Notes under the pieces: generated by a model | Told to the model about the DNA's origin: nothing | What the model saw: only the letters and a program-made list of their open reading frames with translations | Databases searched by the model: none | Position numbers and translations under genes: made by a program | Shown here: positions 1 to 8,246 of the stretch, one piece after another | Layout: the number at the start of each line of letters is the position of its first letter | Numbering within the stretch: position 1 is the stretch's first letter | Source of the DNA: an uncultured Paenalcaligenes sp. | GTDB lineage: Bacteria; Pseudomonadota; Gammaproteobacteria; Burkholderiales; Burkholderiaceae_B | Assembly (NCBI GenBank): GCA_947632305.1 | Contig: CANROS010000010.1 | Location: forward strand, 1 to 36,694 | Length of the DNA: 36,694 nucleotides | Direction: 5' to 3'

Positions 1-110
1 AGATGAATGGGCAGTAGATCTAAAGCGGCCAGACGCCAGCCTTGGAAGAGCCACATGACCAAGGCCGCCAACATAACCAAAGCGAAGGTAATACTTAGTT
101 TACGTATCAT
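1..110 (-). CDS. Partial CDS (5' end only): protein with N-terminal hydrophobic signal/anchor (MIRKLSITFALVMLAALVMWLFQGWRLAALDLLPIH...)
   Basis: Reverse-strand ATG at 110-108 is open to the window edge and overlaps the stop of the MFS gene in an ATGA arrangement; encodes a hydrophobic N-terminus. Confidence 0.55.
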   Translation of the reverse strand, partial: MIRKLSITFALVMLAALVMWLFQGWRLAALDLLPIH

Positions 111-1309
111 GTTAAAGCCTGCTGTAGACGGGGCACCGCTTGTTCTCGTATAGGCCAGTTCAGGGCGGCAGCCATCAGACTGAGGGCTATGGATAAATAC
201 CACACTATATCGTAGCTGCCTGTTTTATCGAATAAATAGCCACCTAACCATCCCCCTAAAAATGAACCTATTTGGTGAAAGAGAAAAACAATACCGCTAA
301 GCATGGATAGGTTGCGCACCCCAAAGAGGGTGGCAATGGTGCCATTGGTGAGGGGGACCGTAGATAACCACAATAAGCCCATCGTAATACCAAAAGCATA
401 GGCCGTCCAGAGACTGAGAGGCATAAACACAAACAGCGCAATCACTACACTGCGAGCCAGATATAAAGCGCTCAGTAAGCGGGGTTTAGAATAGCGTTCA
501 CCTAACCAGCCGGCGATATAGGTACCAAAGACATTAAAGAGCCCCACCAAAGCTAATACGGTGGCCCCCGCCATAATGGGAAGTTGTTTATCAACGAGAT
601 AAGCGGGTAGATGAATGCCTATAAATACCACTTGAAAACCGCAGACAAAAAAACCGAAAGCTAATAGTCTAAAGCCCGAGTGACTGCAGGCTTCGACCAG
701 CGCTTCACGCATCGTTTGTTGCGGTTCATTTTGGCTTTGAATGGTCCCTTTTACCATACTGGCTAAGGGCACAATAAGAGCCGCAATGAGGCCTAAAATG
801 AGCAGGCCGGCCGCCCAACCTACCCATTCTAGTAGTTGTAGGGAGCCGGGCAGCATAGCGAATTGCCCAAAAGAGCCAGCCGCAGCGGCGATACCCATTG
901 CCATACTGCGTTTTTCAGGGGGAGCGGCTTGACCGACTACGGCAAGTAAAACTGAAAAAGAGGTACCCGACAACCCTATACCAATTAATAAGCCTGCACT
1001 TAAAGAGAGGGATAAGGCCGTGGTGGAAAAACTCATTAGGCTGAGGCCCAAGGCATAAAGCGCACCACCCATAGCGATGGTTTTACGAGCACCATAACGA
1101 TCAGCTAAAGCGCCTGCAAAAGGTTGAGCTACCCCCCAAGCTAAGTTTTGTAATGCCATGGCAAAAGCAAAAACTTCTCGGTTCCAGCCGAATTCATTGC
1201 TCATGGGGGTGAGAAACAAACCAAAGCCGTGGCGTATGCCTAATGATAAAAACAGGATGAGTGCTGCGCCTAGCATCAGCCAAAAATGAGGGCGTAGAGT
1301 AGAAGCCAT
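107..1309 (-). CDS. MFS transporter, about 12 TM helices
   Basis: 400 aa hydrophobic ORF; MFS-like motif 'GALADRYGARKT' and the second-half counterpart 'AGWLGERYSKPR'. Confidence 0.9.
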   Translation of the reverse strand: MASTLRPHFWLMLGAALILFLSLGIRHGFGLFLTPMSNEFGWNREVFAFAMALQNLAWGVAQPFAGALADRYGARKTIAMGGALYALGLSLMSFSTTALSLSLSAGLLIGIGLSGTSFSVLLAVVGQAAPPEKRSMAMGIAAAAGSFGQFAMLPGSLQLLEWVGWAAGLLILGLIAALIVPLASMVKGTIQSQNEPQQTMREALVEACSHSGFRLLAFGFFVCGFQVVFIGIHLPAYLVDKQLPIMAGATVLALVGLFNVFGTYIAGWLGERYSKPRLLSALYLARSVVIALFVFMPLSLWTAYAFGITMGLLWLSTVPLTNGTIATLFGVRNLSMLSGIVFLFHQIGSFLGGWLGGYLFDKTGSYDIVWYLSIALSLMAAALNWPIREQAVPRLQQALT

Positions 1310-1318
1310 GGGAGTCCT

Positions 1319-1954
1319 TTAGAGCCTAGGGGAACAGCTACGGTATTGGGCGCCAAAGCGTTCAGCACGGGCTTGGACTTGGGAGGCCACTTGTTTTAAC
1401 CAAGGTTTTTGATCATAGCTGCGATTTTTATATCCAGTCCAGCCTTCGTGATAGTTTAGATATTGACCATAGGCATCCCATTTGGAGGTGCCATTGATTT
1501 GCTGAGATTTGCTCATGTACCAACCCATAAAGTCGACCGCATCGGAGAAGCTCTCTCGGCTAGAGAAACGGCTGCCGGCCTCACGTTTATAGTCTGCCCA
1601 TGTTTCATTTTTGGCTTGAGCATAGCCGTAGGCGGAGCTGACACGTCCCCAAGGGATGAAGCCCATTAAATAGCGTCTAGGCGGTGTAGCATCATGTTTG
1701 AAACTAGACTCTTGGTACATCATGGCCATGACGATTTGTGGAGGTACCCCCCATTGCTGTTGTGCTTTTTTTGTGGCGCGATGCCAGCTGGGCTTTTCTA
1801 TAAAGATGCCACAAATATTTTCTGGTGTGGAAGGCGGTGTGCTGGCGCAACCCGTGGTTAGGAGTAAAACCAAAAGCAGCAGGGCGATGGTTTTACATCG
1901 AGTAAGAGGCTGAGCCTTAAAAGTGAATAAGGGGGAGGCACGCAGAAGAGACAT
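1319..1954 (-). CDS. Lytic transglycosylase SLT-domain lipoprotein
   Basis: Lipobox 'LLTTGCAS'; SLT-like 'MAMMYQESSFKHDA' and 'SSAYGYAQAKNETWADYK'. Confidence 0.85.
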   Translation of the reverse strand: MSLLRASPLFTFKAQPLTRCKTIALLLLVLLLTTGCASTPPSTPENICGIFIEKPSWHRATKKAQQQWGVPPQIVMAMMYQESSFKHDATPPRRYLMGFIPWGRVSSAYGYAQAKNETWADYKREAGSRFSSRESFSDAVDFMGWYMSKSQQINGTSKWDAYGQYLNYHEGWTGYKNRSYDQKPWLKQVASQVQARAERFGAQYRSCSPRL

Positions 1955-2049
1955 CGCTGATTGAGCCTATAAGCCTCGTTGTAGAGGAGTGAGTTTTAGT
2001 TTTTGTGATCTGGCTCATTATAGTAAGCACTCTGATTTCAGCCAATCAG

Positions 2050-2083
2050 AAAAAAGCCCCTTGAGATGACCTCAAGGGGCTTG
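2050..2083 (-). terminator. Rho-independent terminator for the DUF4148 gene
   Basis: AAAAAAGCCCCTTGAG-atga-CCTCAAGGGGCTT: perfect stem with a T-run when read on the - strand, just downstream of the stop at 2105. Confidence 0.85.
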
Positions 2084-2104
2084 GTGTGTTGTGGCCAGTC
2101 GGGC

Positions 2105-2563
2105 TTAGGCGGCGTAGTTATTTGGAAACACTTCGTTTAATTTTTGGCCGCTGTCGTTGACGATGGCATTGCCTGCGTTGAGGTGCTCAGCGAGTTCTGC
2201 ACGAACTTGTTCACGGCTTTTGTTGTTCGCGTGTTGTGTAGGGTAGTTATGTGGAAACACTTCATTCAGTTTTTGACCGCTATCATTGACGATGGCATTG
2301 CCTGCATTGATGTGCTCAGCGAGTTCTGCCCGCACTTGGTCACGTGTTTTAGAGTTGACTGTTTGTGTAGGGTAGTTATGGGGGAAAACATCCTTTAGTA
2401 GCTGGCCGCTGTCATTAGTGACTACGTAGCCGGCCTGTACAGACTGAGCGAGTTCGGCGCGTACCTGGTCACGTGTTAGACCTTGGGTATCTGCAGCCAT
2501 GGCTTGACCTGCAAAAATAGCACTAAAAGCAAAAACGATAGTAGAAAGTTGTGTACGTGTCAT
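2105..2563 (-). CDS. DUF4148 domain-containing secreted protein with three tandem repeats
   Basis: Signal peptide MTRTQLSTIVFAFSAIFAGQAMAA; repeats 'TRDQVRAELA...NDSGQ.L..VFPHNYPTQ'. Start set at the internal ATG (2563), where the signal peptide begins, rather than the ORF-track start 2599. Confidence 0.85.
   Translation of the reverse strand: MTRTQLSTIVFAFSAIFAGQAMAADTQGLTRDQVRAELAQSVQAGYVVTNDSGQLLKDVFPHNYPTQTVNSKTRDQVRAELAEHINAGNAIVNDSGQKLNEVFPHNYPTQHANNKSREQVRAELAEHLNAGNAIVNDSGQKLNEVFPNNYAA
2108..2476 (-). repeat. Three tandem in-frame repeats, period 129 bp (43 aa), last copy truncated to 37 aa
   Basis: TRDQVRAELAQSVQAGYVVTNDSGQLLKDVFPHNYPTQTVNSK / TRDQVRAELAEHINAGNAIVNDSGQKLNEVFPHNYPTQHANNK / SREQVRAELAEHLNAGNAIVNDSGQKLNEVFPNNYAA. 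Confidence 0.92.
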
Positions 2564-2731
2564 GGTGATGTCCTTGATAAGGAAATTAAATATGTTCAAA
2601 ATTGGGCGGGGCTGAGAGCTATTTGCTTCTGCCCAAACTATGGATTAATCTTAGTAGATCCATTTAAATGAATAAATGGTTGTTTTATATATATACTATT
2701 CCTGTTTTAGAAATAATTGGCTGATGCTGTT

Positions 2732-3673
2732 ATGGATAAATTGATTGCAATGCAGGTGTTTGAAAGAGTGGCTCTAGAAGGGGGCTTTGCTGCGGCTGCT
2801 CGGGCTTTGGATATTTCCCCTCCTGTAGTGACTCGTCTAGTCGCTGAGTTAGAGACTCATTTAGGGACTCGGCTATTCCAGCGCACTACTCGACGTGTGG
2901 TTTTAACCGAGGCAGGGGATGCGTATTTAAAACGTGTTAGACAAATTCTTCAAGACATAGAAGAAGCGGATGCTTTGGCCAGCGCTGCTACAAATACGCT
3001 TAGAGGGCGTTTACGGGTGTACACCCAACCTGCGATAGCGAGCTATATGATTGCGCCGTTATTATCTGATTTTCAGCAGCTTTATCCTGGCATTTGGCTG
3101 GATATAGATGTGAGTTCAACCACCACCTCGATGGTAGAAGATTACGATGTGACCTTGTTGGGAGTGGGGGCGGAGTTTGATGGCAATGTGATTGCTAGGA
3201 AAATTGTTGAGTCACAGGTGGTTTTGGTGGCTGCGCCGGAATATATTGCCCGTAAAGGTTGGCCGCAGCATCCCAGCGATTTACCGCAGCATGATTGTTT
3301 GTTTTTAGTACGACCTGATCGCCCTATGCATTCTTGGAGCCTGTGGCCAGAGAGCGCTGCCAAGGAAAGTGTGGAGATTAACTTTGAGCCTGTGTTGGTG
3401 GCTAATCATACCGATACGTTGATTCGAGCCACTTTAGATGGTGCTGGTATTACGTCTACTGCCGTAAATATCGTAGCCCCTTATTTAGCCCGCGGTGAAC
3501 TAGTGCGTGTATTAAACCCGTGGGTGGCTGGAGATTTGGCTTTGTATGCGGCTTTGCCTAGTCGTAAGTTTATCCCCCAGCGCTCTAGAGTTTTTTTGGA
3601 GTACTTAATAAAGCATATACGTGAGCAAGACCAGAAGGCGTTAGAGGTTTGTGCCCGTTCCAATGCCGTTTAA
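2732..3673 (+). CDS. LysR family transcriptional regulator
   Basis: N-terminal HTH 'MDKLIAMQVFERVALEGGFAAAARALDISPPVVTRLVAELETHLGTRLFQRTTRRVVLTEAG'; ATG at 2732 preferred over the upstream TTG at 2717. Confidence 0.92.
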   Translation: MDKLIAMQVFERVALEGGFAAAARALDISPPVVTRLVAELETHLGTRLFQRTTRRVVLTEAGDAYLKRVRQILQDIEEADALASAATNTLRGRLRVYTQPAIASYMIAPLLSDFQQLYPGIWLDIDVSSTTTSMVEDYDVTLLGVGAEFDGNVIARKIVESQVVLVAAPEYIARKGWPQHPSDLPQHDCLFLVRPDRPMHSWSLWPESAAKESVEINFEPVLVANHTDTLIRATLDGAGITSTAVNIVAPYLARGELVRVLNPWVAGDLALYAALPSRKFIPQRSRVFLEYLIKHIREQDQKALEVCARSNAV

Positions 3674-4281
3674 GTTTTTTGTTGTAGCCATTGCTGGTAG
3701 GCTTGGCGCGTAGGTTCAGAAACAGATTCTAGGGTTTTTTGGTAGCTGACTTTGTGCTGAACCTGCAAGCGAGCATTAGCAACATTACGTGATTTACAAA
3801 ACCAGTGACAGCTATTTTGAAATAGATAGAGTTCGGCTGATAAATGAAAAGCGCGCTCTTTGGGCCCCCAGCCAGCTTCGTTATTTACTACGTATTGAAT
3901 ACCTTGTGCATGTATGTGTAGTAGCTGGCGAAAATCGCGAGTTAGATTGGGTAAATAACGTTCGGAATAAGGCAGACAAAAGGCCAATATGCCCATGCTT
4001 GTGCGAGTGGGGCTTTCCTTTTGCATGCTGGTTGCCAGCGCTTGTGCTTGGCTGGCGACGGCCTGTTCTGTTTGGGTAAAAGAGTCGAGGATTTGCAGTT
4101 GTCTGGATTCGGTATCAGCATTAATCGCTCTAGCATAGCCTTGAGTTAAGGTTTCCATATGCTTTTCTAGGCGAAACTGACTTAAATGCTGGCCGAGTAA
4201 TTGAATATGGGCGCGTTGTTGACGGATGCGCAATAGCTGCCAGCCGATGAAGGCAATCAAGAGAGCAAGGGTAAGGTCCAT
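3670..4281 (-). CDS. Uncharacterised membrane-anchored protein with one N-terminal TM helix
   Basis: 203 aa intact ORF; N-terminal hydrophobic helix then an amphipathic/coiled region; its stop overlaps the LysR stop in a TTAA convergent arrangement. Confidence 0.7.
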   Translation of the reverse strand: MDLTLALLIAFIGWQLLRIRQQRAHIQLLGQHLSQFRLEKHMETLTQGYARAINADTESRQLQILDSFTQTEQAVASQAQALATSMQKESPTRTSMGILAFCLPYSERYLPNLTRDFRQLLHIHAQGIQYVVNNEAGWGPKERAFHLSAELYLFQNSCHWFCKSRNVANARLQVQHKVSYQKTLESVSEPTRQAYQQWLQQKT

Positions 4282-4327
4282 GATTGACTCTTCCTTTAGC
4301 GTGGGTTAATAAACCAGTCATTGAATG

Positions 4328-4359
4328 CAAAAAGCCCAAACCAAGGTTTGGGTTTTTTG
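4328..4359. terminator. Rho-independent terminator, probably for the TonB receptor gene
   Basis: AAAAAGCCCAAACC-aa-GGTTTGGGTTTTTTG with A-run and T-run on both sides. Confidence 0.75.
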
Positions 4360-4502
4360 CATAGAGCGAAAGATCCAAGACAAGAAAAAGGGCGCAGGCT
4401 TATTTTCAAGGCGGATCATTTCATCCTTTAATAGGGCTTAAAATATAATCCGATTTGTTGCCCCTGTCAAAAGAGCGGCTTAGGACCTTTAGGGGTAGAG
4501 AC

Positions 4503-6587
4503 CTAAAAATTGACGGTTAGACCGGCAATGATTTTGCGGCCATCCAGAACCACCCCGTGCGTTTCATTGGTCACTTTTTTATTACCGACATTATATAGGT
4601 TGGCTTTGAGCTTAACTTGTTTGTTCAATTGATAAGACAGACCAATGTCATATAAGGCGTAACCTGGTGTACCAGAAGACATGGAGGTGCGGCCCATATA
4701 GTCGGAGGTGCGGCCACGTAAAGTCCCCTGTGCCCACAAGTTCATTTTTTCGGTGGCATCCCAATCCAATTGCATATTGACCATATGTTTAGGGATTTTG
4801 TTTAAAGGCTGGCCTTTGAATTCACCGGATTTTTGCTCAGAGTGAGTAAAGGTATAGCCGGCACGCAGACCAACGGTAGAAGTTAAATCGTAGTCTAACG
4901 TCGCTTCCACCCCTTGCATCATGGCTTTAGAGATGTTTTTATACGTCCCTACAAAGAAATAGGTGTTGCCGCCAAAGGGGCACGCCCAGCTGGCTGGATC
5001 TTGGCGATCGCCATTGGGGCTTTCGCATAGTCTGTCTTCCGCAATTTTATCTTTAAACTGAGTATGGAATACAGTGAGGCTGCTGTTTAGGCCCATATCT
5101 ACATCGTTGAAGGCCATGCCTAGCTCATAGTTAATACTGGTTTCTGGTTGTAGGCTAGGATTACCGATATTGATCGCACGGGAATGAGGGGCTGGAGAGC
5201 CACCGCCACCCGTGGTCGCACCAAAACCTTCGGTGGCTTGGCTTAGTGAGGGTTGCATATAACCCGTAGAGACCCCGCCTTTGAAAGAAAGACGTGGGGT
5301 GTGGTGGTACACACCATAAATACGTGGAGATAAGTGACCACCAAACAGTTCATCGTGGTTATAGCGTAAACCGGTTGTTAGGGTGAAGTCTTCGTGTAGC
5401 GCCCATTCGGCTTCAGCATACAGCGCACCAATCCAGCGGTTTACATTACTGACTGCCCCAGGCAGACCAGCAGAAATTAAACCGTTCGTTTCATTGGTGT
5501 AGTCTTCGTATTTGTATTGCGCACCAAAAGTGAGCATGTGTTGCTCGCCCAGCAAGTAATTAGCTTGGGTGTTTAGTACGGAAATTTTCTCTTTCTTTTT
5601 GAGATCTTGGACTTTTTCGGAGATATCGTGCTGTAGGTAGGTATTAGTCCAAAGATCACCATAGTGACCTTCGTGGGTTAGCGTATAGACGTTCTTTTTG
5701 TAATCATAAGAGCCACCGGTATTGGGGCGCCCTTGGCTGTCTAGTAAAGGCACACTTTTACCAGGAGTGGAGGTGGTTTCTTGTTTGGCCGCTTGTACAC
5801 CTAAGGTGAACGTGTTGGAGCTATTGGGTGTGAAAACTAGTTCGGCACCGCCATTTCTGCGTTTGGTTTCTGGCCAGCTGGCAGCGCTATCGCTACCACC
5901 TTGGAAATCACTTTCATCATTACCAATATAGGAGCCATTAAGGCGTAGACCTAAGCGGTCTTGGATAATAGGCCCACTAATAAAAAAGTTTGCATTTTGA
6001 CCATCATTACTGATGTCATTGAGTGCTTTGGTGTAATCGGCCGAGATAGTCCCGGTCCAATCAGCCGTGATTTTACGAGTGATAATGTTAATCACCCCAC
6101 CCATGGCTTCTGAGCCATACAGTGAGGACATAGGGCCGCGAATCACTTCAATACGCTCAATCATGGCTAAAGGGGGTAAGCCAATTTGTTTACCGCTGTC
6201 TTGGCCATTGGTATTAACAGATCGACCGGCGGAAACGGGGCGACCATCGACCAAGTACATGGTGTATTTTTTATCCATACCCCGGATACTGATGTCTTGA
6301 GTACCTGCGCCTCCTGTGACGTACACCCCTGGAATATCTTTCACCGCATCCACAATGTCACGGTACGCTTTATTTTCTAGTTCTTCACGTGTGATGACTG
6401 AAATACTAGCAGGGGCATCAATAATGTCTTGTTCACGGCCTGCAGCAGTGACCACAATAGAACTCAGCTTTTGCACAGAAGACTCAGCCTCTTGTGCCAC
6501 AGCGGTAGTGGATGCCCCAGCAATTAAAGTAGCGGCAATCGCATAGCTTAAGGGGTTAAGCTTCAGGTTTGGGATAGCGTCTTTCAT
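4503..6587 (-). CDS. TonB-dependent siderophore receptor (FepA/CirA-like)
   Basis: Signal peptide MKDAIPNLKLNPLSYAIAATLIAGASTTAVAQ; plug domain 'SISVITREELENKAYRDIVDAVKDIPGVYVTGG...ISIRGMDKKYTMYLVDGRPV...MIERIEVIRGPMSSLYGSEAMGGVINIITRK'; C-terminal aromatic 'GLTVNF'. Start corrected from 6677, because the upstream extension is translated out of the Fur box. Confidence 0.93.
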   Translation of the reverse strand: MKDAIPNLKLNPLSYAIAATLIAGASTTAVAQEAESSVQKLSSIVVTAAGREQDIIDAPASISVITREELENKAYRDIVDAVKDIPGVYVTGGAGTQDISIRGMDKKYTMYLVDGRPVSAGRSVNTNGQDSGKQIGLPPLAMIERIEVIRGPMSSLYGSEAMGGVINIITRKITADWTGTISADYTKALNDISNDGQNANFFISGPIIQDRLGLRLNGSYIGNDESDFQGGSDSAASWPETKRRNGGAELVFTPNSSNTFTLGVQAAKQETTSTPGKSVPLLDSQGRPNTGGSYDYKKNVYTLTHEGHYGDLWTNTYLQHDISEKVQDLKKKEKISVLNTQANYLLGEQHMLTFGAQYKYEDYTNETNGLISAGLPGAVSNVNRWIGALYAEAEWALHEDFTLTTGLRYNHDELFGGHLSPRIYGVYHHTPRLSFKGGVSTGYMQPSLSQATEGFGATTGGGGSPAPHSRAINIGNPSLQPETSINYELGMAFNDVDMGLNSSLTVFHTQFKDKIAEDRLCESPNGDRQDPASWACPFGGNTYFFVGTYKNISKAMMQGVEATLDYDLTSTVGLRAGYTFTHSEQKSGEFKGQPLNKIPKHMVNMQLDWDATEKMNLWAQGTLRGRTSDYMGRTSMSSGTPGYALYDIGLSYQLNKQVKLKANLYNVGNKKVTNETHGVVLDGRKIIAGLTVNF

Positions 6588-6656
6588 GAGGTTTCCTACG
6601 GAATGAGCAGTACTAAATGTTATTTTTGGTGAAAACAGCACAAATCTTAAAATATT

Positions 6657-6675
6657 GATAATGAGAATAATTATC
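6657..6675. promoter_or_regulatory. Fur box upstream of the TonB-dependent receptor
   Basis: GATAATGAGAATAATTATC against consensus GATAATGATAATCATTATC: 17/19 by eye. Confidence 0.85.
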
Positions 6676-6738
6676 AATAGCGTTATTATAATGATATTGA
6701 GATTTAATACTATCCATTGATGTAAATTGGGTACAAAG

Positions 6739-6761
6739 TAGGGAACAAGAATTGTTCCCTA
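6739..6761. repeat. Perfect 10-bp inverted repeat 3' of the binding-protein gene
   Basis: TAGGGAACAA-GAA-TTGTTCCCTA, 6 nt beyond the stop at 6768; no strong T-run. Confidence 0.8.
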
Positions 6762-6767
6762 AATGTG

Positions 6768-7706
6768 TTAGTTCATGGTTTGTAGTAGGTCTGTGGTGAT
6801 GTTTTTTAGATTAGTGAGACCGCCACCAATGACATACCAACCATTTGGATCGGCATAGTAAACACGTCCCGCTTTAAAGGCTTCGGTTTGGTTGATGACG
6901 GGATGTTGAGCCAAGGTGTTGGCTGCGGTTTTTTCTGCACCATTAATAGCGCTACGGTCTAACACGATCAGCCAGTCGGGCTCTGCTTGGGCGATGGTAT
7001 TAATCACTTCAGCGCGGGCAGCGGCCGCAGCTTTGGCTTCAGGAGAGCCCGGTTCTGGGCGTGGTGCAGGAGTGGCATTGGGGTCTTTGGCAGGAACAAC
7101 GGACTCTAGGCCTGTTAAATCATAGGCATAGCCAAAGCGATCCCCTGGAGCGTGGGCGATAATATTATTATTAGCTACAAAAAGGAAGGCGCCTGTTTTG
7201 CCTGCATTGTTCTGTTGTAGCTGTTCCAAATCAGCGTCGATGGCATGGATAGAGGCTTGGGCTTCAGCCTGTTTATCAAAAGCCGTTGCTAAAGCAAGAT
7301 TATTTTGACGGAAATCAGCCATAAAATGCTCGGGGCTACTAGCAAAATTAGCAACTGGCGCTATTTTTTGTAGTTGGGGAATGGCATTTCTAGAACGGCC
7401 GCCAGCAAAGATAAGCTCTGGTTTGAGGCTTTCTAAGACTTCGTAATTGGGCTCAAACAAGGTCCCTATAACTGTGGTGTTGGCAAATTTAGCTAAATCA
7501 CCTTCGTACATAGACTGAGGTACGCCTGCTACGGGTATGCCAAGCGTATTTAAGCTATCAAGTACAGATAGGTCAAAGGTGGCTATAGTCGCTGGGGTGG
7601 CAGGAAGTTGAATGGGGCTTTCGCTATGGGTGAGTTCAAAAGCGGTAGCGGAAAAACTTAGGCATGCGGCTGTGCATAAGCCGATAAAGCGGGACGATAC
7701 TTTCAC
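6768..7706 (-). CDS. Periplasmic iron/siderophore-binding protein (CeuA/FatB-like)
   Basis: Signal peptide; 'TPATIATFDLSVLDSLNTLGIPVAGVPQ', 'NYEVLESLKPELIFAGGRSRNAIPQLQKIAP', 'EPDWLIVLDRSAINGAEKTAANTLAQHPVINQTEAFKAGRVYYAD'. Confidence 0.87.
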   Translation of the reverse strand: MKVSSRFIGLCTAACLSFSATAFELTHSESPIQLPATPATIATFDLSVLDSLNTLGIPVAGVPQSMYEGDLAKFANTTVIGTLFEPNYEVLESLKPELIFAGGRSRNAIPQLQKIAPVANFASSPEHFMADFRQNNLALATAFDKQAEAQASIHAIDADLEQLQQNNAGKTGAFLFVANNNIIAHAPGDRFGYAYDLTGLESVVPAKDPNATPAPRPEPGSPEAKAAAAARAEVINTIAQAEPDWLIVLDRSAINGAEKTAANTLAQHPVINQTEAFKAGRVYYADPNGWYVIGGGLTNLKNITTDLLQTMN

Positions 7707-7732
7707 GGATAACTTACCTTTTAAATAGTAGT

Positions 7733-7751
7733 AGTAATGATAATCATTCTT
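7733..7751. promoter_or_regulatory. Fur box upstream of the iron-binding-protein gene
   Basis: AGTAATGATAATCATTCTT against GATAATGATAATCATTATC: 15/19 by eye, with perfect core TAATGATAATCATT. Confidence 0.8.
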
Positions 7752-7823
7752 ACTATACTTCTATTTGGGTAAAATATCTCAAAGATTGGTAGCTGTGAGG
7801 AAGTAAATAGGAGAGAGCACAAA

Positions 7824-7859
7824 TAAAAAAAGCCCAAACTAATGTTTGGGCTTTTTTTG
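7824..7859. terminator. Rho-independent terminator downstream of tRNA-Gly
   Basis: AAAAAAAGCCCAAAC-taat-GTTTGGGCTTTTTTT. Confidence 0.85.
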
Positions 7860-7863
7860 AATT

Positions 7864-7939
<76 letters not shown>

Positions 7940-7981
7940 ATTTTTTATTTTTAAATCTGGGTTTGTTTCCCAGTGTTTGAA

Positions 7982-8010
7982 ATTATAACTTAACTTTTTT
8001 GTTTTTGCAA
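7982..8010 (-). promoter_or_regulatory. Sigma70-type promoter for tRNA-Gly
   Basis: On the - strand: TTGCAA (8010-8005), 17-nt spacer, TATAAT (7987-7982), about 40 nt upstream of the mature tRNA. Confidence 0.7.
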
Positions 8011-8246
8011 GTCTTGCTTGCTGTTAAGTTTTTCAAAATTGGTTGCTGCTAAAAAGATAACTATAACTTGTGTGTGATCTTTTTGTCAAGCATTTGGTTC
8101 TTAATTTAAAACCATTCTTGCTGCGTTAGGCGTCTTGTGTTGCGAAGCGGCTGCGGCAAAGACATAACTATAAGGCCAATTTAGCCGCCATGTCAACATA
8201 TTTTTGAAAAAAAATTAAAAATCCTGCATGATGTGATCTTTACCCT

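Noticed and set aside
2025-2040. TAAGCACTC CIRCE-like half-site
   Set aside because: No second half at 9-nt spacing and not upstream of a chaperone gene.
2144-2398. 84-aa + strand ORF
   Set aside because: Repeat-derived antisense frame of the DUF4148 repeats; a by-product of the repeated DNA.
6588-6677. N-terminal extension of the TonB receptor (MIIILIINILRF...)
   Set aside because: Translates the Fur box and leader; the real signal peptide begins at the ATG at 6587.
4328-7859. Similar stems in the terminators at 4328-4359 and 7824-7859 (GCCCAAAC...GTTTGGG) considered as a mobile or dispersed repeat
   Set aside because: Similarity is limited to the short stem and both have U-tracts; ordinary terminators explain it.
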